This document shows positions 11,692-20,830 of a stretch of DNA of 64,000 nt, one piece after another. Every line of letters starts with the position of its first letter. The stretch's first letter is position 1. The stretch covers positions 62,001-126,000 of the forward strand of contig JAHLKD010000081.1 of assembly GCA_025526935.1 (NCBI GenBank). The letters are read 5' to 3'. Origin of the DNA: Cladochytrium replicatum (taxonomy: Eukaryota > Chytridiomycota > Chytridiomycetes > Cladochytriales > Cladochytriaceae). Made by a program: the position numbers and the translations under genes. The notes beneath the pieces are model-generated. The model was not told where the DNA came from. It saw nothing but the letters and a program-made list of their open reading frames with translations, and searched no databases.

Positions 11692-12839
11692 TGACGAAGA
11701 TGGGTTGAGCGAGGCTGACGCGCAATCCCACGGGCACTGTCCAGCACAGTTTCCTGAGCATCCATGGGGAGCTGACCACAGACATACAGGAAAATAGCAG
11801 GATCAGTAACTGAACTGAGGATATGTGCATATCTCTTGTGGACAACTTCCCTGACTGCAGCCTCCTGCTGCTCCAAAGGCAGAGTAGAGGCTCGGCGAAG
11901 AAAGTCAGGGTTTGATTTGTCAGTGGAAGCTTCCTGGGTGGAGAAGTGCGCACGGAGAGCAATTGCGGTTGAGCGAATACAGATAAAGGAAGCAATGTTG
12001 CGACCAACAAAACTGATGTGGCGGATACCACGCACCACCTCATCGCCCAAGAGAGCCCTCAGCATGGTCTGCACAAAGCCGAGCCGCTGTCTCATGATGT
12101 CCTTGATGTACACAGTGGTCAAATCATCCACACGGGCCTGAAGATCAGCAGGTGGGGAGACCAGCAGCGGAGAGGTCGGAGGATAGAATACGACAGGCCG
12201 AGGGCCACAAAGGCTGACATTCAAAGTGGGGTCACGACCAGCAAGGGCAGTCCTGACAGCTTCTGTACGAGATTCAGCACTCAGTGTGGGGAGACTCTCA
12301 AGCACACGGGCACGGGCATTGGCAGCAGCAGCGGCATAAGTGCGTGGACCACGAGGTCCACGTGGGGCAGGTCAACTAGACGGGGGGCGAGGGCCAGGAG
12401 CACCAGAGTTCCCAAGATCGTCCTGAATTGGAGGATTACCATGCAGTTGTCTAGGGGGAAGGCACACAGGCGCAGCCACAGCAGCAAGAACCCGGACACC
12501 GGGCAGATGTGATCGAGAACGAGAACGGGAGCGACCACGGGGCAATTCATGTTCAGCAGGTCTTTTGGCGCGTCGGTCATGTGATCTGACGTCACGTGAT
12601 TCGGCATTTTCATCCTCCCCTATATTCACATCATCAGCCCAGTGAATTGGAGAGGCAGGAGCGGAGAATGGATGGTGTGGAGCGGAATTTTCAACAGAGG
12701 AGGCACGGGGGCGCGAACGGGCCTCAAAAATCATGGTGCCACCAGAAAGTCCATCAGGGGGCACAGCGGGGGGTGCGGCGGGCGGCGCGGCATGCGGCGC
12801 ATCAGGCGGCTGGGCATGCGGAGCGCTGGGAGGCGGCAT
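11688..12839 (-). pseudogene. LINE copy B ORF1 (nucleic-acid-binding protein), one in-frame stop
   Basis: A 384-codon frame on the minus strand from 12839 to 11688 with a single interruption, TGA at about 12372-12374. Copy A has CGA at the matching place, so this is a C-to-T change at a CpG. The N-terminal part is Pro/Ala rich, then WADDVNIGEDENAE, then an RS-rich basic patch; the C-terminal part begins RGPRTYAAAANARARVLESLP and shows no zinc knuckle. LINE ORF1 proteins coat the RNA. Relative to copy A, 244 bp are absent between GCAGCCACA repeats. Confidence 0.65.
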
Positions 12840-12846
12840 TGATTTT

Positions 12847-12855
12847 TGAGAGAGA

Positions 12856-12906
<51 letters not shown>
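12847..12906. repeat. (GA)n microsatellite at LINE B 5' end
   Basis: About 55 bp of GA repeat with one TGA interruption near the left end. It corresponds to the tract at 7430-7471. Confidence 0.9.
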
Positions 12907-12908
<2 letters not shown>

Positions 12909-12915
12909 ACAAATA

Positions 12916-12988
12916 GCTCTAGTAGTTCAGTTGGTTACAGCGACAGCCTTCACTCAAGAGATTTCAGGTTCGAAACCTGCGTGGAGCA
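12916..12988 (+). ncRNA. tRNA-derived SINE head with intact Pol III boxes
   Basis: A tRNA-sized block. The A box TAGTTCAGTTGG fits TRGYNNANNNGG and the B box GGTTCGAAACC fits GGTTCGAANCC exactly. The acceptor GCTCTAG pairs with GTGGAGC except at the innermost position, but the anticodon arm does not fold, so this is not a working tRNA. It lies 10 bp outside the (GA)n edge of LINE copy B. Inference: head of a SINE. Confidence 0.5.
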
Positions 12989-13021
12989 TTAAGTTACAAA
13001 TGTATCAGGTGCCAGCCGGAG

Positions 13022-13285
13022 GTGTGGGTTGGGTAGGAGATCAACTCACAACTTCGGGAGGTACGGCCTCAAAAAGTCAGTCACGTGACCGCCATGGTTG
13101 GATCAAGTACGCATCCGCACCAGCTCGCCAGACTCGATATTCCAATAGCGGTGTATGTCTTACATTAGCCTTGAATGGGATGTCAGTCCCGCGGGTGTGG
13201 TTGAGCAGGAAACCAACTCATAAGTTTGCGAGGTATGGACCTCAAAAAGTCAGTCACGTGACTGCCACAGTAGGATGAAGTACGC
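13022..13285. repeat. Imperfect direct repeat with GTCACGTGAC palindromes
   Basis: Two roughly 95-bp units start near 13022 and 13191, each ending in CCTCAAAAAGTCAGTCACGTG... and AAGTACGCATCC. Each holds the perfect 10-bp palindrome GTCACGTGAC (13080-13089 and 13253-13262) around a CACGTG core. Related TCACGTGA words occur in LINE copy A near 7157 and 7173. Confidence 0.7.
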
Positions 13286-13289
13286 ATCC

Positions 13290-13525
13290 TTGGCAAATAG
13301 TTATCATTTGGCAAATATTTGACAAATCGAATAGGCAAATATCTATTTGTCAAATATATTTGGGCAAATCAAATATTTGTAAGGCATTTGACGAGTGGTC
13401 CAACAGAATGGTATATCAAATATTTGGCGAGTCAAATGGGGCGTCTGGCATTTGACTGGCGAGTCAAATCAAAGGAAGCCACAAATGGTCACGAGTCAAA
13501 TATTGCAAAATATTTGACTCGATTT
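13290..13525. repeat. Degenerate ATTTG/CAAAT cluster
   Basis: More than 15 copies of CAAAT or ATTTG words in both orientations, often paired as CAAATATTTG, over about 230 bp. It borders the left side of the Harbinger transposase remnant and may be its subterminal region. Confidence 0.6.
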
Positions 13526-13545
13526 GACTCGTGGCCGACCCTGAT

Positions 13546-14240
13546 TCTCTGCCAGCACAGATTTCCAAATTGTTTGGGATTCATTGATGGTACATATATC
13601 GACCTAGTGGCCGGTTCGACAAGGAGAGGAGTATCACTCTCACAAGAGCCGAGTGTGTGCGATCATGAGGGCCACATACGCTTCGTCTCCATGCGCCAAC
13701 CAGGATCTTTGCATGGGTCTCGAGTTTTAAGTGGCAGTGATATTGGTCGCAATTTGGCAGACTACTTTGATCATGAGAATACGCGCTTGCTGACGGTGGA
13801 TACGGTCTGCAGGTGTACGTCATTCCTCTCTATCAAAAGCCACAGAAAAAACTTCTTTCGAACGACAAGAGGAGGTTCAATATGGTGGTCTTGGCTGCAA
13901 GAGTTGTGGTGGAGCACACATTTGGCCGTCTCAAAGGGCGCTTTCAGCCTCTGAAACCACCCTTCAGAGGCTGAAAGGTATCCTGATCATTATAAAAGAT
14001 GATGGATCACATCAACTTGCTTGCATGTGGGCAAGAGCATGTGCTATTCTCCACAACATGGTCCACGGCGATGTGTACCTTGATTAATGGGATGAGGATG
14101 ATGAAGAGGAGGAAGACAGCGATATCAAAGGCAATAGTGTACGGAAGAATCCCTTTCCTCTGGAGGCAACCCGTGATGCCGAAGCAAAACGAACATGCAT
14201 ACATGTTCAATGGGAACTTAACTGTCACAATTAAAAATAT
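13546..14240 (+). pseudogene. PIF/Harbinger-type DDE transposase, decayed
   Basis: DDE_Tnp_4 nuclease fragments on the plus strand. FPNCLGFIDGTYIDLV carries the first catalytic Asp, then a middle block ends DYFDHENTRLLTVD. In another frame from about 13808 comes VYVIPLYQKP and VVVEHTFGRLKGRFQPL, the catalytic Glu helix. Then ARACAILHNMVHGD near 14030 (the ACC..LHN motif) and an acidic tail. At least two frameshifts (near 13800 and after 13950) and an in-frame TAA near 14086 break it. Harbinger elements move by cut and paste and need a second Myb/SANT-type protein; no terminal inverted repeats were identified. Confidence 0.75.
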
Positions 14241-14261
14241 CAAGTTTGATTAATCCTTTAT

Positions 14262-14345
14262 TTCTGTAATTTTTTGATAAGTCAGAAGACAACGTACATA
14301 AACTCCTGTAATTTTTTGATAAGTCAGAAGACAAAGTTCATAGAC
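14262..14345. repeat. Short tandem duplication in the Harbinger 3' flank
   Basis: The roughly 33-bp unit containing CTGTAATTTTTTGATAAGTC and AGAAGACAA is present twice in a row (about 14265-14299 and 14306-14338). Confidence 0.8.
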
Positions 14346-14349
14346 TCCA

Positions 14350-15586
14350 AACTTTAAAATGTATTGTTCTGGAGGAAGCATCCCATAAAGGCGCAATCAC
14401 AGCATATCCTGTTTCTCAGCTATTTCCTCTCTGTGGACACGCATTGCCCCCATCATGAGATCCAACTTCTTCAACTCTATATCTGTCTGCCTTCCTGTGC
14501 TCAGGGTCTGCTGCCATCTGCTTTGTCCTGAACTCACCTTCTTGTTTGATCCTAGCTAACTCAAACTCCCTGTTTACTCTGCCACTCTCAGTTTACTCTG
14601 CCACTCTCAGTTCCCAATGCCCAGCCGCTTTCTTGCCAGTACCTCTGGGTATTGAAGCAGGGACCTTGCTTTTTCGATCCTTTTGAATTACCCCAAGATC
14701 AGTGTCATCATCACCATCGGAACTGTAGAGAATAGCTGAAAGAGAGCGCTGAGAGGATTTGATTTTGTAGGAGTCTTTCCAAGTGTCTTTGTCTGTGCTT
14801 TGAGTTGTGCTGTTGGAACATCATATTCAACATCCTAGGGATCATCAGGAATATAGGCAGAGTACTTCAACTTCTTTGGCACCAATTGTGGCACTGTGTG
14901 TAGCGGCGTTTTCCTGAGGATTCACTTCAAGGGGAGTATGCTCATCATAAATGCTTTCTTTGTGAATGCCACCAGCAAGTCTCTGTGCTATAATAGCGAC
15001 AGCAGTCTCTTCGGTTGGCTCAGGAGTGCATTGCTCCCAATTCGTTGACCCATCAATGCATCAAGCCAATCAAAATCCAGATAATGTTTTCGAAATTTTT
15101 TTCTTCCCAGCTGAGAATCCCAGTGGAGATGTCTGCATGGTGACGCCTTGGCCGGTACTTTCAAGTTCATCCCTCAATGCCCTCCGATAGTTTCAATTCT
15201 TGTTTTGACCTGATTGAATGCCTTCGGAATTTTCGTATCTGCAACTTTCTTGACAAGGCTTTCGATGTATCCCTTATTCTTCCCATCAGTTTTTGTATCC
15301 ATAGGAAGGATTTTATCCAGAGTTTCTGTACTGATCATACCAGGTGGATCCATCTTCACTGACGACCTCCTCAAGGGTGGAGTAAAGTATTACGTTTGCG
15401 TCGCGAGACAATTGCTCTTTCTTGCGAGACTTTGCCACCCCAGGTTGCAATATTCTGTTGGCGCTCGGCAAAATCAGGAAATTGCACTGGTGCTTGATCC
15501 GTTGTTTGTTTCTGCTCTTTGACCCGTGGTGCAATTGGCATTGGCGCTTTCCGGCTGGGGGTTCCTTTACTCACTGAAGATGACAT
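14350..15586 (-). pseudogene. Decayed gene, possibly the Harbinger companion protein
   Basis: Coding remains on the minus strand in shifting frames. They begin MSSSVSKGTPSRKAPMPIAP at 15586, then LEEVVSEDGSTWYDQ, then KVADTKIPKAFNQVKTRIETI (15184-15300). These are followed by KKFRKHYLDFDWLDALMGQR near 15120, and by a heptad-like end (IELKKLDLMMGAMRVHREEIAEKQDML) near 14420-14490. A W-rich middle followed by LDALMGQR and a coiled C terminus resembles the DNA-binding partner of fungal Harbinger elements, but I could not confirm a Myb/SANT domain. Several stops and frameshifts. The position next to the transposase is the main support. Confidence 0.4.
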
Positions 15587-15599
15587 CTAGGAAGTGGTC

Positions 15600-16315
15600 T
15601 AAGATAAATCGTGGTGTTTGACTTGGTCCCGAGATCCATCTAATGCTCACCTTGGTTGTCTGGAAATCGCGAAAATATGTGAAGTTCCAGCGTGGCGTGT
15701 GTTTCAGCGCGCTGTGAAGTCCATACAGTGTTACTCAGGACGCTGTTCTCTGACACGCTGGATCTCCCACGCTGAAAGGTTTTGATTGGTTGGATGTTTC
15801 AGCGGCGCTCAATGCACAGCCACTCAGTACTGAATTTGACAACGCGATGACTTTGAATCCCTATTGTCTTGGAAATTGTTTTACCAACCCCGGAAGCAGT
15901 GTTGTCGTTTTTGCGCTGCAAAACTTTCTGGCTCCCACGTTTCGGAAGTTTTGCCGCTTGATCTTTTGTTGCCGCCTTTACCTTTTCCCCGTGCTATAAC
16001 TTCCGCTTGATGTTGCAATTGATTGATAAGCTTCACCTTCTTAGCAATGCATAGGAAGAACAACGTTGACTCTGCATCTTGGCAGTAAGCAAGCAAAAGA
16101 TGCGAAGTCAGCGCTATGCGTACGCCCAGAATTTTCCACATACTCTAATGTGCTCCTTTGTATCAATGCACATATCCATGTAAAAAGTATGAACACTGCG
16201 ATATTTTATGCGCGCAATTATATGTTAAAATGACAGTGCATCTAAATGCTTAAAGTCGAGTTGAAAGTATCCATGATCACTGCGTAACCCGTCGATCAAA
16301 GTGCTTCCATTCCTG
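15600..16315. other. Intergenic, nothing firm
   Basis: Only a short minus-strand frame (15881-16141) with a KGKGGNKRSSGK basic patch is open; it has no recognisable domain and lacks supporting exons. Confidence 0.35.
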
Positions 16316-16870
16316 TTAGAAATCAGCAGTCCAGCTCCTATCATCCCTCGCGACCTTGAAGTCACCCAACTTCTTCCTCTCTGGCACACCGAGCTCCTCG
16401 AGGAGCGGCCTAAGCTCCGCAATGTACTGCTGGAACACCTTCTCGCTCTGGCACTTCTCCTCCAAAGCCTCAACGACACGGACTGCAGTAGCGAAATCGT
16501 TCAGACGGCGGGAAGCCTTGACGGCCTCCTCGATCACAGCGGTGGCGGGAACCCAGTCTGCGGAGAAGATGTGGTTGAGGCCACGCTCGAGCTCAAAGTC
16601 GTCCTCCACGGTGCGGAAGTGGGAGACCCATTTGTCGACGTATTTGGCGTAGTCCTTTGAGTCTGCGGGGTCGAGCTCGTGGGAAGCGTACGTACGGCGA
16701 GCGGAGAGCTGAAAAGCAGAGACGGCGGGACGAGCGAGCCGCAAAAGAGACGGGGACACTAAGAAAAAAATGAAATGTGAGATTTGGGTCAAAGAGCAAT
16801 CGGTTTCGAGGTGCTTACCAGCGGAAGGCAGCGAGCGGGAGGCAGCACGAAGAGCCGTTCGGAAGATCAT
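16316..16870 (-). CDS. COX6: Cytochrome c oxidase subunit (yeast Cox6 / animal COX5A family)
   Basis: Nuclear-encoded subunit of mitochondrial complex IV. Exon 1 16870-16819, intron 16818-16759 (60 nt, GT-AG), exon 2 16758-16316; 164 residues. The N-terminal 45 residues (MIFRTALRAASRSLP..., then a LARPAVSAFQLSARRTY block) are Arg/Ser/Ala rich and acid poor, a clear mitochondrial presequence ending near SARRTYASHE. The mature part shows the family helices: YVDKWVSHFRTVEDDFELERGLN, FATAVRVVEALEEKC and YIAELRPLLEELGV, ending DDRSWTADF. Start chosen as the only Met giving a presequence with a clean splice. Monocistronic and flanked by noncoding sequence. Confidence 0.93.
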   Translation of the reverse strand: MIFRTALRAASRSLPSAGKHLETDCSLTQISHFIFFLVSPSLLRLARPAVSAFQLSARRTYASHELDPADSKDYAKYVDKWVSHFRTVEDDFELERGLNHIFSADWVPATAVIEEAVKASRRLNDFATAVRVVEALEEKCQSEKVFQQYIAELRPLLEELGVPERKKLGDFKVARDDRSWTADF

Positions 16871-16950
16871 TTTAAAAGGAGAGCTGATGGGGGGCAGTGC
16901 AGGGTGATGGATTAGTGAATGGGTCATTGTTGCGGGAGGGAGTGAGTAAG

Positions 16951-17310
16951 TCAGTGCTGGACTGCATACGCAAAAATTTGATGATGGGCCTCAATTGAGA
17001 AATTGGTTCCTGATTTGGGAATAGATCTGTTTCTCTTCAAAAAATTGTTCAAAGCCTGTTCAAATTGAGCACACGTCCAGGAAGTTTCGAATATTCCGTT
17101 TTGCATAGCTTTCAACAAATTCTGGAGGATCGGGACAAGAACATTGTCAGTGAAGGTTTGCATGCCTTTTCTTTTTTGGTTATTCTCATCTCTGTGATAT
17201 GGGTTTATCCTGAATTTGCCATGGAAGCCCATCGGAAAACGGAAAGCTTGAAGTGTTTCATTGGTTTTTGGATCGATTGATTCCGGGAGATAGCCGTGGG
17301 ACGAGAGATG
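16951..17310 (-). CDS. Unrecognised reading frame, possible terminal exon
   Basis: Minus-strand frame of about 115 codons, open from near 17300 (SSHGYLPESIDPKTNETLQA...) to a stop at 16951. It contains DNVLVPILQNLLKAMQNGIF and a CAQFEQALNNFLKRNRSI helix. No domain recognised; upstream exons are unclear, though a second frame at 17258-17602 may be another exon. Could be a gene fragment. Confidence 0.3.
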   Translation of the reverse strand, partial: HLSSHGYLPESIDPKTNETLQAFRFPMGFHGKFRINPYHRDENNQKRKGMQTFTDNVLVPILQNLLKAMQNGIFETSWTCAQFEQALNNFLKRNRSIPKSGTNFSIEAHHQIFAYAVQH

Positions 17311-17899
17311 TTTGGTGCTTCGATGGTGGAAGGGCCGAATGGTGCGTTTGATCTACTCTGAACACAACACATTGCAAGCGAGACGTGAAGATTAAATGAG
17401 ATTGATCAAGTGGATCAGAATGGAAAGTCTCGTCCAATAACTTGGCAAGCCGGAAGGGACGGGTCGAAGCACTGGATGGAAATCGAGCGAGCGGAATCGA
17501 AAGAGAATTCATGATGCCGTCATCACTGCAAGTGAGGACGGACATGTTCGAGTCCAGGTCGAACATCACAACGAACATTAAAATAATGAAACAGATCTGC
17601 AAGTTTCTTCATCCGAAAGTGCTGCCGGGACTTTGCATAGTATTTCACATGTAGAATACTGTAGCGGGATCGATCGAAGTACTGCTCGTGATAGTTCTCT
17701 ATCTGCGTATTGAATATATTAGTTGCCAGGTCTGAGCTCCCCGGTGCATCGTATTCGCCAGTTTCAACCTTGTGTCATGGAACGCCCATGGAACGGAAAA
17801 GGCATATCGCATAGATATAATCTGAATTGAGTGCTTGAGCAAGCGGGGTTTTTGGAGCGACACGTTCGTCTTATCCAACGATAACTTTCCAACGGTCGT

Positions 17900-18462
17900 C
17901 TATCGAATCCATAAAGAGAATCCGCGAAACAAATATTCAGCAAATGCGGTATATGCGTCCACAACGCTACAAATGAACTCAAACAATATCGCCAGCTTGA
18001 CGTAGGATTCCGAAGCGATGGAAAATTCTGGGCCGTACACCGTCTTGTATAAATATCTTATGTCATGCCCCAAAGCACATTGGGAAGGCTCAAGCTTGGT
18101 CTGACGCACCAACTTATCGGGATATAGGTGATAAAGAAACTGAAAACACACAACTTTGAAACACTGAATGTACGGATTTTAAAAAGAAATGATCCGACAA
18201 AATGGTGCAGACTTAGAAAAATGCCCTATGTTAGGTTGTTGCTGGTGCGTCATGTATCAGAATCTTACTGTAAGCACATGCGAAGATGAACGGGAGCGTC
18301 GCAGTTCTGCACAAGGATCAACGGTCCTGGCGTCACGTGCCGGCTGACAAGGATATGGGAACCGTCACAAATGCTCAGACTGGATGGATTTACGAGTTTA
18401 TTTGATGAATTGTGAACTTTTCTATTCGCTACAAAACTGTTCAGAACAGATAACTGAAACAA
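17900..18462 (-). other. Possible spliced gene fragment, unrecognised
   Basis: Two minus-strand frames separated by a GT...TTTTCAG gap: one reads ICDGSHILVSRHVTPGPLILVQNC (18265-18380), the next YHLYPDKLVRQTKLEPSQCALG and FEFICSVVDAYTAFAEYLF (17900-18140). The splice phases I tried do not agree, so this may be debris. No family recognised. Confidence 0.25.
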
Positions 18463-18503
18463 TAAAGTATTATATGTGCCACTATTTCATCCAAAACGAG
18501 CTT

Positions 18504-19304
18504 CTACTGAAAAACCAGGGGAAGTGGGCCCAGAGGGTCCGCAGCATTGATCGAAATCTCCCTGTAGATGTACTGAGTCGTGATGTTTGTTGCATCAGCG
18601 ATATCACCCCCAGTGGTCGAAGGTTTCCATCCGAGGTTGAACGGCAATCGCTCTTCTAGGAACCACTGCTTCAACCAGTCGACGCGCATCTTTCCAGTGG
18701 GCTCATTCCATCCAATGACAAGCTGAATCAAGCCGTTTTCTCGCCAGCACGCGTCGGTCTGGAGCTTGCCCAGTGTCTTGCTCGGGTTGTTTGTGAACGA
18801 GTCGCGGATGAACCAGTGACGGGCCTGCGCGAGCTCCAGAGGCGTGAGGTACTTATTGTCCGAGCTGAACGAAAGGAGCTTCTTGACACGGGTTGCGTTG
18901 ATCTTGGGCTCAGGTGTGAAAAATACGTCGTTGCGCGTGAAGCTCGCATCGTGCTCGATTCGGTTGTGTGACTGTGAGAGAACATCGAAGCTTGCAAGGC
19001 CTGTGTGGCCATTGGGAAGGGTGGTAATTGCACCGAGCTGGGTGGCACCTGCGATCTGGGCGGTTCCCACGTCAGCACGAATGCCGAGGAACTTGTCCAT
19101 GGCAGAGATGATATCTTCAGATGTGATGTTTCTTCCATCGCGAGGGAGGTAGCCGTGATTTGCCAGGGAGTTGAGACCAGGGCAAGGGCTGCGACTGTCG
19201 GTCGGTTTTGGGGGACAGTAGACTCCGACAGGTGGCTCGGAGGTCACTGGGGCCGCCGAAACATATGCAAACGCAACCAAAGCAAAGACAACAAATGATC
19301 TCAT
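18504..19304 (-). CDS. Secreted heme-thiolate peroxidase (chloroperoxidase / unspecific peroxygenase family)
   Basis: Extracellular heme-thiolate enzyme that uses hydrogen peroxide to halogenate or oxygenate organic substrates. Single exon, 266 residues. A signal peptide is obvious (MRSFVVFALVAFAYVSA, cleavage after SAA). The PCPGLNSLANHGYLPRDGR motif supplies the Cys thiolate ligand of heme; EHDASFTRND supplies the acid-base Glu and the metal-site residues (the EHD form marks the short chloroperoxidase-like group; long peroxygenases have EGD). Several N-glycosylation sites follow (NAT, NIT). Length matches the short group (about 240-270). Start chosen because the signal peptide begins there. 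A TATA-like TTATAAAG on the minus strand lies about 45 bp upstream (about 19343-19350). Substrate unknown. Confidence 0.9.
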   Translation of the reverse strand: MRSFVVFALVAFAYVSAAPVTSEPPVGVYCPPKPTDSRSPCPGLNSLANHGYLPRDGRNITSEDIISAMDKFLGIRADVGTAQIAGATQLGAITTLPNGHTGLASFDVLSQSHNRIEHDASFTRNDVFFTPEPKINATRVKKLLSFSSDNKYLTPLELAQARHWFIRDSFTNNPSKTLGKLQTDACWRENGLIQLVIGWNEPTGKMRVDWLKQWFLEERLPFNLGWKPSTTGGDIADATNITTQYIYREISINAADPLGPLPLVFQ

Positions 19305-19339
19305 GGCTGATCTGTTTTTCGGGGAAGCGAGCCGCTTTG

Positions 19340-19352
19340 CCGCTTTATAACT
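19340..19352 (-). promoter_or_regulatory. TATA-like box of the peroxidase gene
   Basis: Minus strand reads AAGTTATAAAGCG about 40-50 bp before the start codon; the placement fits a core promoter with a short leader. Confidence 0.45.
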
Positions 19353-19805
19353 TGGACTGTGACAAATTTGCGCAATTTGTGAAAACAAAATTTGAAATTA
19401 GATCGTAAATTGGGCACCACATAACTGAAAGAAACTGTTTAGCAAGCTTTCGAGCCAGTTACTTCTGGAAGTTTCTCCTTGGGTTGGAATCACTGTATGA
19501 AAAAGGCATTTTAGCTCAATAAATCTGTAGTGAACTACATTCATTTTACGATATTAGATGTTCCTTATCACAAAATTTACAGTTGCACTGCCTGGCGCAG
19601 GTCGCCCCTCTGCCCCTTTGTCTCGCAAAGTATTTTCATTTTCACTCCATGCGACTGCCCATGGAGCCGAGGCAAATTTTTGTACTAATTTGAAGGATGC
19701 ATTAATTAATAATGCTTTTATGTAATATGTCATCTCCCGGTCACACTAATGAAAAATATCCGAACCGATATAAATCGCGGGATGATCACGCTCACGGCGC
19801 CAAGT
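19353..19805. other. Intergenic between peroxidase and endonuclease V remnant
   Basis: AT-rich, no reading frame of note. Confidence 0.4.
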
Positions 19806-20671
19806 TCAGCCGAATGTATTGCCGGGAAAGGTGGTCTGCATGGTGGACAGATGGTTGCTAAAACTCACGGCTGTCTCGACGCTCACATGATGACCTAAAT
19901 TTAAAGAAAAGGGGTTTTGACCTTATTATTGACTTTGAAACTCACCTGGGGAAACAAAGACTGGATATAATGCACCCTCTGTAGCTCTGACTGCCTGAAT
20001 AGTTGCGATTCAAGAAATGCCCTGGCGCTAAGCAGTTTTCGATAGCACTCACTGCTCCAAACACAAAACCCGTCTTCGGATCAGCTCGAAGTAACCGCAC
20101 GCTTTGCCCAACTCTGTTCTTGTTCGTGCTATCATGTCCTTCATCAAAAGTCCGTCATGCCTGATTTCCAATCCCGATGGTTGGTATATCCGCAAGCACA
20201 CCAATGTGACAAGCCGAACCAAAACGGCGTGGGTGGAGTGTCCCGTTCCTTCTACAAATAGCAGCTGAGGCCATGTTGTTTTATTCTTCAGCTTTTCGGA
20301 CAGGAGCCGCCTCGCGAAAAATCCCGGTATGTGCGGCAGCGTCAAAGCAGTAGAGCATTGTCAAACGTTTGAATCATCCATTCCGATCATTAGACCACTT
20401 TCTTCTAGAACGATCGACAAGCTCCAAAGTTCTTGCATCGAGTACCGCGAAGCATACAACGGCCGCATTCGAAGCATCGCCGTTAGATGGATCCACAGTG
20501 CCTCCGCCCACAAATGATATGTCGACACCTGGGATGCCCTTTAGCGATGCAGGGATATCATCGTGGCCCATACATCTCCGTTAATGTCTGGCTTGTCGGT
20601 TGCAACCATCCTTCCTTCCAGGTCTCCGCCATGATCGCACGAGCTTTCTGCGCGAAGTTACCACGTCGAAG
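19806..20671 (-). pseudogene. Endonuclease V, frameshifted
   Basis: EndoV cleaves next to inosine in nucleic acid. On the minus strand the family blocks occur in order but in different frames. They are AQKARAIMAETW (near 20640), GIPGVDISFVGGG with the first catalytic Asp (near 20470-20545), LPHIPGFFARRLL (near 20270) and LLFV then [26 protein letters not shown] (20115-20205). These are followed by [12 protein letters not shown]...ELGKACGYFELI, DPKTGFVFGAV, VRATEGALYPVFVS and GHHVSVETAV. The last two joins are genuine introns (GT-AG, near 20000 and 19910). At least four other joins have no usable splice sites: near 20540, 20350, 20190 and 20040-20110. The first block also lacks an upstream Met. 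Identity is strong; inactivity is inferred and sequencing error is the alternative. Confidence 0.7.
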
Positions 20672-20757
20672 ATACTAATTCAGTGCAAAATTGGGGATTT
20701 TGAGGTGCTGAAATAAGGATGCAGTGGAACTAAGACTATCCGGGAGTATTCAATTCC

Positions 20758-20782
20758 CACACACACACACACACACACACAT
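20758..20782. repeat. (CA)n microsatellite
   Basis: About 12 CA units in the roughly 200-bp spacer shared by the endonuclease V remnant (minus) and the FKBP gene (plus). Confidence 0.95.
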
Positions 20783-20830
20783 AAACACGCAAAACACACT
20801 ACACCACAGCCACTGGCCAATTACCCTAAC

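Larger units (their letters stand above)
11152..12906 (-). mobile_element. LINE copy B, 5' end through endonuclease
   Basis: From the (CT)n leader (12847-12906 on the plus strand as GA) through ORF1 and the first third of ORF2. No poly(A) or RT is attached, so the 3' side was lost by rearrangement. A perfect 8-bp hairpin stem (12343-12350 with 12355-12362, loop ACGA) lies in ORF1 at the point where copy A is broken. Confidence 0.8.

Noticed and set aside
2743-12906. A giant Starship-type or virus-derived element explaining the whole repeat cluster
   Set aside because: No tyrosine-recombinase captain, capsid or cargo genes; LTR, LINE and tRNA-like pieces account for the content.
12916-12988. 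Functional tRNA gene
   Set aside because: Pol III boxes are perfect but the anticodon arm cannot pair in any register tried.
18728-19298. Frames opposite and out of phase with the peroxidase gene
   Set aside because: Overlap a well-supported secreted enzyme with signal peptide and catalytic motifs.
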